From positions 390,100-454,099 of the forward strand of contig NZ_CAMPKE010000001.1 of NCBI RefSeq assembly GCF_946887195.1: a stretch of DNA of 64,000 bases, in the 5' to 3' direction. The stretch comes from an uncultured Halomonas sp. (GTDB taxonomy: Bacteria > Pseudomonadota > Gammaproteobacteria > Pseudomonadales > Halomonadaceae). A program made the translations under genes and the position numbers. Below are positions 46,072 to 53,568 of this stretch, one piece after another; the first letter of the stretch is position 1; each line of letters begins with the position of its first letter. Under the pieces are notes generated by a model that saw nothing but the letters and a program-made list of their open reading frames with translations, made no database searches and was not told where the DNA came from.

Positions 46072-47547
46072 TTGATTTCTGATGCGCTGCGCAAGTCGCT
46101 GGATACCTGCCCCGCCCTGCCTTCCTTGCCTGCCGCCGTGCTCAGGCTCATAGAGCTAGCCCGCAACAACGAAGCGCGCCTGCAACCCATCGTCGAAGCG
46201 CTGAGCAAGGATCCGGCACTGACGATACGCCTGATTTCACTGGCCAATACCGCCTTCTATACCAAAGGACACCCCGCCGAGGAGCTGCGCGAAGCCGTCG
46301 AGCGCCTTGGCCTGGATACCACCGTTTCACTCGCGTTGGGTTTCAGCCTGGCGAGCAATTATGGCAGCGAGGCCAGGCGACCGGGACTCGACCTGCATCG
46401 TTATTGGCAACGCTCATTGACCAGTGCCATTGCCGGCCAGGAGCTCGCTCGGCAATCCGCCCTCGAGTCGAGTGCCGGCACTGTCTTCACGGCCGCGCTA
46501 CTGCAGGATATCGGCATGCTGGCACTGGATGCCGTCGAGGGGCCTCATTACGATGTAGTCATCGGCGATACCGACCGACATGACGATATCAGCTTGCGTG
46601 AGCGCACGGCATTCGGTGCCGGTCATGCCGAAATCGGCGCCTGGCTGGCAGCGAACTGGGGGTTGTCACCGCAAGCCTGCGATTGGATCCGTCGCAGTCA
46701 TGATCGTCCGACGCGTGATGCCATACTGAATGAAAGCGAATGCGTCATGTTATCGGGGCGTCTGGCCGATATCTGGCTGGCGGCCGATGGTCACAATACG
46801 CTGGTGCAACTCGAGCCCTGGCTTGGCGATGAGCAGTACCGCAGCGATCTGCTGAGCCGCATCCAGGCCCGCCTACCGATGATGGCCGAACTCTTCGACG
46901 TGGCGACGCCGGGTTACATCGATCCGCATACCCTGCTTTTTCAGGCCAAGCAACTACTGCTGGAGCGTACCCTCAAGCTTCAGCAGATATTGGGTCGCAA
47001 GGAACAGGAGTTGGAAGCGTTACGACAGGATAACGCCCAACTCGATCAGGCCGTGCGCTACGACCCACTGACTCGCCTATATAATCGCCAGCACTTGGCA
47101 AGAGTCCTGCATGAGCGCTTCGTCGAGGCCCAGCAGGATGAACAGTCGCTGGTGGTCATCTTCATCGATCTCGATTACTTCAAACAGATCAATGACAAAC
47201 ACGGACACCACTTGGGCGATCAGGTACTCAAGGCCTTCGCCGAGTTGCTACGCACGATGAGCGAGAAAGGCATGACGATCGGCCGCTACGGTGGCGAAGA
47301 GTTCCTGGTCATCCTTAAGGACCATACCCCGCAATATGCCTGGGATTTCGCCAGCCGCCTATGCGAGCAGCTACGTATCATGCCGCTCGTCCATCATGAT
47401 GACATGGCGATCCATGTCACCGCCTCGGTGGGTATCGCCAATCTTGGCGATGGTGACTTCGCGACCCCCGACGATTTGATCCGCATCGCCGATCAACGCA
47501 TGTATCTTTCCAAGCGCCAGGGACGCAACCGCATCACCGCGAATTAG
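46072..47547 (+). CDS. HDOD-domain diguanylate cyclase
   Basis: A 491-residue cytoplasmic protein: HDOD domain at about residues 10-215 (LPSLPAAVLRLIELARNNEA, KDPALTIRLISLANTAFY), a coiled-coil linker (about 290-330) and a C-terminal GGDEF domain (about 330-490) with an intact active site GGEEF at 407-411 and DPLTRLYNRQHL at its start. It should make c-di-GMP. The start is TTG at 46072, after GAGGGG; no in-frame ATG lies close upstream. It is downstream of flgMN with a 168-base gap and may have its own promoter. Together with the EAL protein at 18303 it places c-di-GMP enzymes at both ends of the flagellar cluster. Confidence 0.93.
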   Translation: MISDALRKSLDTCPALPSLPAAVLRLIELARNNEARLQPIVEALSKDPALTIRLISLANTAFYTKGHPAEELREAVERLGLDTTVSLALGFSLASNYGSEARRPGLDLHRYWQRSLTSAIAGQELARQSALESSAGTVFTAALLQDIGMLALDAVEGPHYDVVIGDTDRHDDISLRERTAFGAGHAEIGAWLAANWGLSPQACDWIRRSHDRPTRDAILNESECVMLSGRLADIWLAADGHNTLVQLEPWLGDEQYRSDLLSRIQARLPMMAELFDVATPGYIDPHTLLFQAKQLLLERTLKLQQILGRKEQELEALRQDNAQLDQAVRYDPLTRLYNRQHLARVLHERFVEAQQDEQSLVVIFIDLDYFKQINDKHGHHLGDQVLKAFAELLRTMSEKGMTIGRYGGEEFLVILKDHTPQYAWDFASRLCEQLRIMPLVHHDDMAIHVTASVGIANLGDGDFATPDDLIRIADQRMYLSKRQGRNRITAN

Positions 47548-47553
47548 GACACA

Positions 47554-47964
47554 CTACAAGCGGGCTTCGACGCGCTCCAGTATCTGCCGACTAACCTGAC
47601 TGACCAACGGCTTGGCTGCCCTGTTCACCGCCTTTTCCACCAGGCGATTGCGAATCTGATAATCGACGATCAGCTTCACCTGCGTGCCTTCCGGTACCGC
47701 GGTCAGCTCATAGCGCCCCTGATTGCGCACGCCATCCAGCGATTCCCATGCCAGAACCTCAGGGGCGCGAACTTCCGTCACCTGGACATCGAAACACCAA
47801 TCCATGCCCACAGCATGAACACTCCAGCGATAGCGCCGATCGCCTAGCGGCTCGATCGATTCGATCATGTCGGAGTACTCGGCAAAGTCTTCGACACGCT
47901 CCAGCAGAGCGAAGACCCTTTCCGGAGTCGCGGGCAGCACCGCGCTATGTTCGATTGTCGCCAT
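47554..47964 (-). CDS. SRPBCC (START-like) family protein
   Basis: A 136-residue protein with the polyketide cyclase/RatA-like SRPBCC layout: [20 protein letters not shown] at the N-terminus, the central beta strands ([40 protein letters not shown]) and a long C-terminal helix ([20 protein letters not shown]). Such domains bind hydrophobic ligands; the ligand is unknown. ATG at 47964 has an AGGA 7 bases upstream. It converges on the HDOD gene with 6 bases between stops and is divergent from queC. Confidence 0.85.
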   Translation of the reverse strand: MATIEHSAVLPATPERVFALLERVEDFAEYSDMIESIEPLGDRRYRWSVHAVGMDWCFDVQVTEVRAPEVLAWESLDGVRNQGRYELTAVPEGTQVKLIVDYQIRNRLVEKAVNRAAKPLVSQVSRQILERVEARL

Positions 47965-48033
47965 GCGCTTTTCCTGAGTGGCCACGTAAATGCATGTCCC
48001 GAGGGTAACGGCAGCCGCGGCGAATCGCTAGCT

Positions 48034-48066
48034 CGCTGGCTGAGCGACGAGCCAGCGGGTTACAAT
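48034..48066 (+). promoter_or_regulatory. Possible promoter/operator of the que operon
   Basis: An 8-base inverted repeat CGCTGGCT (48034-48041) / AGCCAGCG (48050-48057) lies just before a -10-like TACAAT (48061-48066). This would leave a leader of about 125 bases before the queC ATG. I cannot recognise a preQ1 riboswitch in that leader. Confidence 0.35.
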
Positions 48067-48198
48067 GCGCGCCGTTATCGACGCAGCCCCGCTGCGACTG
48101 GCAAAGGCTACGGCCATGCCATCCGGACGCCCGGATCCCGGACACCCTCAATCGTCGGACCAAGGCCCGTACGAATAAATTCTCCGGCAGGTTATCTT

Positions 48199-49074
48199 AT
48201 GATCGATCAGAATTGCGATACCAGCGCTACCGCACGTCCCAAGGAATTGCTGAATAAATCGCCGAGCAGGATGAAGGGCAAGGCGCACGGAACGCAGAAG
48301 ACGAGACATAACATAAGGTTAGGCGAGTCTTCGAGTACCGCGCAACACAGCGATTCGTCTGCGCAGGCATTTATTCAGCGGTTACCTAAAGCCATCGTCG
48401 TCTACTCCGGCGGCATGGACTCCTATACCGTCTTGCATCATGCGATGCGCCAGGGCTATGACGTCCAGGCCTTATCGTTTCACTATGGCCAACGCCATTC
48501 GCGCGAGTTGACCATGGCGCAGAATGTGTGCCGCCGATTGGGCATTCCTCATCGGCTCGTCGATATTCGTGCCATCCACTCACTAATCGACAATTCGGCG
48601 CTGACCGATAGCGACCGCGATTTGCCAGATGGCGATTATGATGGCGATAACCTGGCTGTCACGCTGGTGCCCAATCGCAACATGATCCTGCTCTCGCTGG
48701 CTATCGCCCAGGCGGTGAATAGCGGCGCCGACACCTGCTTCTACGGCGCACATGGCGGCGATCATGTGCTCTATCCCGACTGCCGGCCCGAGTTCGTCGA
48801 GCGCATGAATGATGTCGCCGCCATCGCCAACCTGGAAGCGGTGCGCATCGAAGCCCCCTATCTGCATGCCGACAAGGCCGCGATTCTGGCCGATGGATTG
48901 GCGATGGGCCTCGATTACCGCGAGACCTGGACCTGCTATCTGGGCGAGGAACTCGCCTGTGGCCATTGTGGTAGTTGCCGTGAACGTTTGGCCGCCTTCG
49001 CCGCCAATGGGATCAGTGACCCGATTCGCTATCGTTCGCGGCCCGATTCAGCCGGCGGTGAGGCCGATGTATAG
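48199..49074 (+). CDS. queC: 7-cyano-7-deazaguanine (preQ0) synthase QueC, N-terminally extended
   Basis: ATP-dependent conversion of 7-carboxy-7-deazaguanine to preQ0 in queuosine synthesis. The enzyme part begins at about residue 64 with the PP-loop ([19 protein letters not shown]) and includes [36 protein letters not shown] and the zinc-binding cysteines ([20 protein letters not shown]). QueC proteins normally start only a few residues before the PP-loop (E. coli 231 residues); here the nearest credible start, ATG at 48199 with an AGG 8 bases upstream, gives 291 residues. The extra segment coincides with a repeat-bounded insert at 48249-48379. queE follows with 8 bases of overlap. Confidence 0.93.
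   Translation: MIDQNCDTSATARPKELLNKSPSRMKGKAHGTQKTRHNIRLGESSSTAQHSDSSAQAFIQRLPKAIVVYSGGMDSYTVLHHAMRQGYDVQALSFHYGQRHSRELTMAQNVCRRLGIPHRLVDIRAIHSLIDNSALTDSDRDLPDGDYDGDNLAVTLVPNRNMILLSLAIAQAVNSGADTCFYGAHGGDHVLYPDCRPEFVERMNDVAAIANLEAVRIEAPYLHADKAAILADGLAMGLDYRETWTCYLGEELACGHCGSCRERLAAFAANGISDPIRYRSRPDSAGGEADV
48249..48379. repeat. Inverted-repeat-bounded 131-base segment inside the 5' end of queC
   Basis: GCTGAATAAAT (48249-48259) and its exact reverse complement ATTTATTCAGC (48369-48379) bound 131 bases that carry no stop codon in the queC frame. A shorter internal repeat GAAGAC/GTCTTC is also present. I see no clear target-site duplication. It could be a small non-autonomous mobile element (MITE-like) or a chance repeat. 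Confidence 0.4.
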
Positions 49075-49711
49075 CGTCAAGGAAGCCTTCTATTCGCTAC
49101 AGGGCGAGGGCGCCCGGGCCGGGCGAGCCAGCGTGTTCTGCCGTTTCAGCGGTTGCAATCTCTGGTCGGGGCGCGAGCGCGACCGGACGCTTGGCGCGTG
49201 TCGCTTCTGCGATACCGACTTCCTCGGCACCGATGGGCAAAACGGCGGGCGGTTCGCTGACGCCGACTCACTGGCCGATCACCTCGCCGGGCTATGGGCT
49301 CACGCTAGCGAACATGGCGAGCCCTATGTGGTCTTCACCGGCGGCGAGCCGCTGTTGCAGCTCGATTCGGCGCTGATCGACGCCATGCATGCGAGGGGCT
49401 TCGAGATCGCCGTGGAGACCAACGGGACACGCGTTCCGCCACCGGGCATCGATTGGCTCTGCGTCAGCCCAAAGGGCATGGCCGAACTGGCCGTTACCCG
49501 TGGCGATGAGCTCAAGCTGATCTATCCGCAGAGCGATAATCGTCCGGAACGTTTCGCCGGGCTCGATTTTCGGTTTTTCTATCTCCAGCCAATGGATCGG
49601 CGTCCGCTGGGTGGCAACGATACGGCGATCGAGGCTACCGTAGCGTATTGCCTCGCCCATCCGCAGTGGCGGCTCTCCTTACAGACTCACAAGATCGCGG
49701 GAATCGACTGA
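49067..49711 (+). CDS. queE: 7-carboxy-7-deazaguanine synthase QueE
   Basis: Radical SAM enzyme that turns 6-carboxytetrahydropterin into 7-carboxy-7-deazaguanine. The 214-residue protein has the QueE cluster motif in the C-x14-C-x2-C form ([10 protein letters not shown] then [10 protein letters not shown]), which differs from the usual C-x3-C-x2-C but is known for this QueE branch. [20 protein letters not shown] and [12 protein letters not shown] are further hallmarks. ATG at 49067 overlaps the queC stop by 8 bases; the open frame upstream is inside queC. The stop overlaps the next start (TGATG). Confidence 0.95.
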   Translation: MYSVKEAFYSLQGEGARAGRASVFCRFSGCNLWSGRERDRTLGACRFCDTDFLGTDGQNGGRFADADSLADHLAGLWAHASEHGEPYVVFTGGEPLLQLDSALIDAMHARGFEIAVETNGTRVPPPGIDWLCVSPKGMAELAVTRGDELKLIYPQSDNRPERFAGLDFRFFYLQPMDRRPLGGNDTAIEATVAYCLAHPQWRLSLQTHKIAGID

Positions 49712-50556
49712 TGACGCTATTCGTCAATGGATTGACCCAGCTCGACACCTCGCTATGGTGTTCGCAACGCGGCCTGATCGGCGCCAGTTGGCAAGTCGAC
49801 GCTCAACTCGATGGCGAACTCGACGACAATGGCATGCTATTCGATTTTGGCGAGGTGAAGCCCTGGATCAAGTCGCGTATCGACAGCGAGGTCGATCATA
49901 CGCTGCTCATTCCGACCAAGGCGCCCGGCGTCACGGTGCATGAATGTACCGAAGGATTGTGCATACGCACCACGCTGCCCTACTCCATGGAGGTTCGCGG
50001 TCCGCGCCAGGCGTTCACGCTGCTACCCTGGGGCGAAATTACCGCCGAGCGCCTGGCACGCCACTATGGGCATGCGCTGACCCGCAGACCGCCGCCGCGA
50101 GTCAACGATATTCGCTTGAATCTGCGCGAGGAACCGATCGCCGACGCGGCCTATACCTATAGTCATGGCCTCAAACGCCACTCGGGGAATTGCCAGCGAA
50201 TCGCGCATGGCCATCGCTCACGGCTATATATCTGGTGCAATGGCGAGCGCGCGCCACAACTCGAAATGCAGTGGGCACAGCGCTTGATGGATCGTTATCT
50301 GGTGGATGTCGCGGATATCACCGATGGCGGCGATGCCGAAATGCACGGCCAACTGACGACGCGCTATCGCGCCCCTCAAGGCCAGTTCTGCCTGCGCCTG
50401 CCGCGCGAATGCTGCGAGGTACTGCCCACCTCCACGACCGTTGAACATATTGCCGCCTGGCTGGCCGAGCAGATTGCCCGCGACTGTGGCCAACCCACGC
50501 GTGTGCAAGCGTTCGAGGGTATCGGCAAGGGGGCAATTGCCGAGGTGGCCATATAG
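49711..50556 (+). CDS. 6-carboxytetrahydropterin synthase-like protein (long QueD family)
   Basis: A 281-residue member of the 6-pyruvoyltetrahydropterin synthase fold, about twice the size of E. coli QueD. The motifs appear in rearranged order: GMLFDFGEVKPWIKSRIDSE with VDHTLL near residues 40-70 (normally in the middle), then SHGLKRHSGNCQRIAHGHRS near 150-170 with metal-ligand histidines, and PTSTTVEHIAAWLAEQI near 240-256. It most likely makes the QueE substrate, completing queC-E-D. Start ATG at 49711 overlaps queE by one base. Confidence 0.85.
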   Translation: MTLFVNGLTQLDTSLWCSQRGLIGASWQVDAQLDGELDDNGMLFDFGEVKPWIKSRIDSEVDHTLLIPTKAPGVTVHECTEGLCIRTTLPYSMEVRGPRQAFTLLPWGEITAERLARHYGHALTRRPPPRVNDIRLNLREEPIADAAYTYSHGLKRHSGNCQRIAHGHRSRLYIWCNGERAPQLEMQWAQRLMDRYLVDVADITDGGDAEMHGQLTTRYRAPQGQFCLRLPRECCEVLPTSTTVEHIAAWLAEQIARDCGQPTRVQAFEGIGKGAIAEVAI

Positions 50557-50590
50557 AGTCGTCGACCGGCCTGTACGCTGCATTCGTGAC

Positions 50591-50611
50591 GGGGCGGTAC
50601 TGAACCGCCCC
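50591..50611 (+). terminator. Hairpin after the que operon
   Basis: GGGGCGGT (50591-50598), 5-base loop, ACCGCCCC (50604-50611), a perfect 8-base-pair GC-rich stem 35 bases after the queD-like stop. The following T-content is weak (GAAATTCC), so terminator strength is uncertain. Confidence 0.55.
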
Positions 50612-50686
50612 GAAATTCCATAGGCTCCCTCTGACGGCGGCACGTTGGCAGCTCGGAAAAATAGTATTTGTCATTACTTGCCACTC

Positions 50687-50703
50687 ATTACCTCCGAGGT
50701 AAT
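50687..50703. promoter_or_regulatory. Palindromic operator candidate before the NTF2-like gene
   Basis: Perfect 8-1-8 palindrome ATTACCTC-C-GAGGTAAT. A near copy (14 of 17 bases) lies at 51252-51268 before the XRE regulator. Both are 23 bases upstream of a -10-like hexamer (CATTAT at 50726, TATAGT at 51291). Confidence 0.6.
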
Positions 50704-50787
50704 CGACCGCTCCGCCCTTGTCTAGCATTATCAATGCACATCAACGATCCACCCGTCGACATGCGACGAAGCAGCAGGGAGAGCAGC

Positions 50788-51222
50788 ATGACTATCGACT
50801 CCGCCGCCTCGAACTCCATCTCCGAAAACACCCGAGCCGTCGTGCAAGCGTTCCTTGCCGCCCGGCTAGCCGGGGACAACGAGCGGCTCGTCGCGCTCTT
50901 CGCCGACGAGGTCGACTGGCTGCTCGCCGAGAATTCGGCCGCCCCGTGGATTCGCCCTCGATCTACTGCCGCCGAATGCGCCGCACAGTTCACGGAGTTG
51001 ATGGAGTACACCGTGCCCGAAGACGCACGCGCCTGCGTCGATACCTTCCTCGTCGACGGCATAGATGCTGTCCTGATGGGGCACGTGTCCGGAACCGTAC
51101 GCGCAACAGGAAAATCCTTCGAGGGCCCATTCGCTCTGCGCCTCACGGTCGAGGGCGGCCGGGTCACCCGCCACCACCTCTATGAGAACAGCCTATCCAT
51201 CGCCGAGGCCTGCGCTCCATGA
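50788..51222 (+). CDS. NTF2-like / SnoaL-like family protein
   Basis: A 144-residue alpha+beta-barrel protein of the nuclear transport factor 2 superfamily (ketosteroid isomerase-like): TRAVVQAFLAARLAGDNERL, VALFADEVDWLLAENSAAPW and the beta strands VDTFLVDGIDAVLMGHVSG with FEGPFALRLTVEGGRVTRHH. Many members are small-molecule enzymes or binders; the substrate is unknown. ATG at 50788 has an AGGGAG site; an in-frame ATG at 50734 would add 18 residues. It precedes an XRE/MmyB-type regulator, and the two genes share an operator-like palindrome. Confidence 0.85.
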   Translation: MTIDSAASNSISENTRAVVQAFLAARLAGDNERLVALFADEVDWLLAENSAAPWIRPRSTAAECAAQFTELMEYTVPEDARACVDTFLVDGIDAVLMGHVSGTVRATGKSFEGPFALRLTVEGGRVTRHHLYENSLSIAEACAP

Positions 51223-51251
51223 GCGCACAAACTGGCCCCGATGCGGGGACT

Positions 51252-51268
51252 ATCACCTCTGAGGTCAT
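51252..51268. promoter_or_regulatory. Second palindromic operator candidate, before the XRE regulator
   Basis: ATCACCTC-T-GAGGTCAT, one arm mismatch from perfect symmetry, 14 of 17 bases shared with the site at 50687-50703. It lies 34 bases before the ATG at 51303 and just upstream of a weak promoter ending in TATAGT (51291-51296). Confidence 0.55.
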
Positions 51269-51302
51269 GGAAGACAGGCCCATCACTGGCTATAGTCCGC
51301 TC

Positions 51303-52127
51303 ATGGCAAGTGCGACTACCCAATCCAGGCATGGCGCCAGACATGTGGGCGATTTCCTACGCGAATGGCGCCAGCGCCGGCGCATGAGCCAAATGGAGCT
51401 GGCTCTAGAAGCGGATATTTCCACGCGTCATCTGAGTTTCCTCGAAACCGGCCGCTCGCAGCCGAGCCGCGAGATGGTGCTGGTGCTGGCGGATGAACTC
51501 GACATGCCCCTGCGCGATCGCAATGTCATGCTGGTATCGGCCGGCTTCGCACCCGTCTATTCGGAACGTTCTCTTGATGATCCGGCGCTGGCGAGCATGC
51601 GCCAGGCGGTGGATTTGGTGCTCAAGGGGCATGAGCCTTATCCCGCCCTGGCTGTAGATCGCCATTGGTCGCTGGTGTTGGCCAATGACGCTCTCGCATC
51701 TCTCATTGGCGAGGTGGATCCGATGCTGATGAAACCGCCGGTCAACGTGTTGCGCTTGAGCATTCACCCGGCGGGGCTGGCAAACCGCATCGTGAACTTT
51801 ACCGAGTGGCGCAACCATCTGATCCATAGGCTGCACCGGCAGGTGAATGCCACGGGAGACGCGATTCTGGCCGACCTGATCGAGGAGTTGGGCTCCTATC
51901 CGATTCCCGATACCGCCGCACGTCGCTCGCGGCCCGAGCATGATTACTCCGGCATCATCGTGCCGCTCCAGCTCATGACTGACGAGGGCATGCTCTCCCT
52001 GTTCAGTACCACGACGATCTTTGGCACACCAGCCGACGTAACGCTATCGGAACTTGCTATCGAGGCCTTTTTCCCGGCTGATGCCGACTCGGGTCTCATA
52101 CTGAGACGACTGGCCGAAAAACGGTAG
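51303..52127 (+). CDS. XRE-family regulator with MmyB-like C-terminal domain
   Basis: DNA-binding regulator of 274 residues: N-terminal helix-turn-helix (GDFLREWRQRRRMSQMELAL, EADISTRHLSFLETGRSQPS) and a MmyB-like ligand-binding domain (YPALAVDRHWSLVLANDALA, NVLRLSIHPAGLANRIVNF). Regulators of this type often control an adjacent small enzyme gene, here the NTF2-like gene. The ATG at 51303 is chosen because the operator-like palindrome and -10 lie just upstream; a start at 51219 overlapping the previous stop (ATGA) would add 28 residues. With a -10 at 51291 the transcript could begin at or near the ATG (leaderless). Confidence 0.88.
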   Translation: MASATTQSRHGARHVGDFLREWRQRRRMSQMELALEADISTRHLSFLETGRSQPSREMVLVLADELDMPLRDRNVMLVSAGFAPVYSERSLDDPALASMRQAVDLVLKGHEPYPALAVDRHWSLVLANDALASLIGEVDPMLMKPPVNVLRLSIHPAGLANRIVNFTEWRNHLIHRLHRQVNATGDAILADLIEELGSYPIPDTAARRSRPEHDYSGIIVPLQLMTDEGMLSLFSTTTIFGTPADVTLSELAIEAFFPADADSGLILRRLAEKR

Positions 52128-52148
52128 GCTCACGGGAGGCCGCGGTCG

Positions 52149-52409
52149 ATGCAATCACACAATGAATGTAGAGCGGGCTGCGGGGCCTGCTGTATCGCGC
52201 CGTCGATCAGCTCATCGATCCCCGGCATGCCAGCGGGAAAGCCTGCCGGCGTGCGCTGCGTGCAACTCGATGACGATAACCTGTGCCGCTTGTTCGGCGA
52301 CCCACGCCGTCCCGATGTCTGCCACCGCTTCACTTACGACCCAGAAATCTGTGGAGACGATCGCGCTAGCGCCCTGCAACGCATCGCGGCTTTGGAAGCC
52401 GCGACCTGA
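52149..52409 (+). CDS. YkgJ-family cysteine cluster protein
   Basis: An 86-residue protein with the YkgJ/UPF0153 cysteine pattern CRAGCGACCIAP, RCVQLDDDNLCRLFG and PDVCHRFTYDPEICG, seven to eight cysteines likely binding a metal or Fe-S cluster. The function of the family is unknown. GGGAGG lies 9 bases before the ATG. It follows the XRE regulator by 21 bases and converges on the COG0523 gene. Confidence 0.9.
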   Translation: MQSHNECRAGCGACCIAPSISSSIPGMPAGKPAGVRCVQLDDDNLCRLFGDPRRPDVCHRFTYDPEICGDDRASALQRIAALEAAT

Positions 52410-52455
52410 ATGCCGATACTCATTTCATCGGCCAAATAAGATAGCGGTATAAAAA

Positions 52456-53493
52456 TCAGTTGGCGATCCGACATGCCATCAACCGTCGCTCCAGCGCCTC
52501 GGCATCTGGCAAATGCTCGCCAATCAGTTCCAGACGCGAGTCGCGTCGCCATGCACTGTCGTTGAGCGCGATGCCGCTCTCGCCCTGGTTGTACAGTTTC
52601 CAACCGATATCGGTATGCCACACCCCTTTGACTCGGATCCCGCCGGGCAATCCAGCCAGCACCTCCGTCAGCGCGTCCAGATCGAATAGCTCCGATGCAT
52701 GCCAACGCCAGCCCAAGGTGGCATAGCCTAGCGCCGAACCTCGCTCATGCTGGGGTGCTCCCGGCTGCGGCTCGTTGAATTCGAACGTATCGAGGTATAT
52801 TTCGGGGGCATCGACAAGGCGCTGGTGCGCGCTACTGCGGGGTACGTTTCGCCCTCGCTCGCTGATATTGCCTTCCAGCAACCTATCGACCGGCAGTTGC
52901 CCATGAGGCGCCTCGGTCAGCCAGCGCTTGGGTGGCCATAGATCTTCGATATGGTGCCAAGCCGCCTGGCGCTGGGCCTCGCTTGCCAGGTCGGTCATGG
53001 TCAACGCCACGCCATCGGCGAGTTGCAACTGATCGCGAAAGGTCTCGTGCTCGCGGACGCGGGGATCGTCCAGGCGGCGTGGATCGAGCAGCACGATCAC
53101 ATCGCGTATTTCCAGCACGTCACGAAACGTATCCCCACGCAGCACATCGAGCAGACCGGCAGGATGCCCAAGGCCGGAGGGCTCGATGATCAACCGATCC
53201 GGCCTGGCCCGATGCAAGAGATTGACCAGCCCCGCCTGCAGCACGAAGGCAAGCTGGCAACATAGGCAGCCACCCGGCAGGCCTTTGATGGTTACGTCGT
53301 CACGAGCCTCGAACAGGGTCTGATCGATCCCGATCCGGCCGAACTCATTGACCAGAACCGCCCAGTGTTCCCGAGGCGGCTTGTCGGCAAGCAGCGCACG
53401 GATCAAGGTGCTCTTTCCGCTACCCAGAAAGCCACTGACGATGTACACCGGAATCGATTCGACCGGTGGGCGCGAAGACAATGAGGCCGGCAT
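52456..53493 (-). CDS. COG0523 (CobW/ZigA-like) GTP-dependent metallochaperone
   Basis: A 345-residue G3E P-loop GTPase: Walker A (VSGFLGSGKSTLIRALL), the metal-binding CxCC motif (LPGGCLCCQLAF), ESSE-like IEPSGLGHP, and the C-terminal CobW domain (LPGGIRVKGVWHTDIGWKLY). Members deliver zinc or cobalt to client enzymes. The palindrome TTGTTA-CTTTA-TAACAA at 53508-53524, 15 bases upstream of the start, resembles a Zur box, so zinc starvation control is likely. It stands alone, with no cobalamin genes nearby, which favours the zinc-related subgroup. Confidence 0.9.
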   Translation of the reverse strand: MPASLSSRPPVESIPVYIVSGFLGSGKSTLIRALLADKPPREHWAVLVNEFGRIGIDQTLFEARDDVTIKGLPGGCLCCQLAFVLQAGLVNLLHRARPDRLIIEPSGLGHPAGLLDVLRGDTFRDVLEIRDVIVLLDPRRLDDPRVREHETFRDQLQLADGVALTMTDLASEAQRQAAWHHIEDLWPPKRWLTEAPHGQLPVDRLLEGNISERGRNVPRSSAHQRLVDAPEIYLDTFEFNEPQPGAPQHERGSALGYATLGWRWHASELFDLDALTEVLAGLPGGIRVKGVWHTDIGWKLYNQGESGIALNDSAWRRDSRLELIGEHLPDAEALERRLMACRIAN

Positions 53494-53507
53494 GACAGGC
53501 TCCTTAA

Positions 53508-53524
53508 TTGTTACTTTATAACAA
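53508..53524. promoter_or_regulatory. Probable Zur box upstream of the COG0523 GTPase
   Basis: TTGTTACTTTATAACAA, a perfect 6-5-6 inverted repeat whose core GTTACTTTATAAC matches 10 of 13 bases of the gammaproteobacterial Zur consensus GTTATAATATAAC. It lies immediately upstream of the ribosome binding site GGAG of the gene ending at 52456. Confidence 0.65.
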
Positions 53525-53568
53525 TAACAGGCTCCAACCAGCGTGTCAGCGCCGCCTGATGGCCGAGC

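Noticed and set aside
47947..48198. Longer queC start upstream of 48199
   Set aside because: The added residues would overlap the divergent SRPBCC gene start and a likely promoter; no homology to QueC.
48067..48198. preQ1 riboswitch in the queC leader
   Set aside because: I could not trace the conserved preQ1 aptamer stem and A-rich tail; only simple hairpins are visible.
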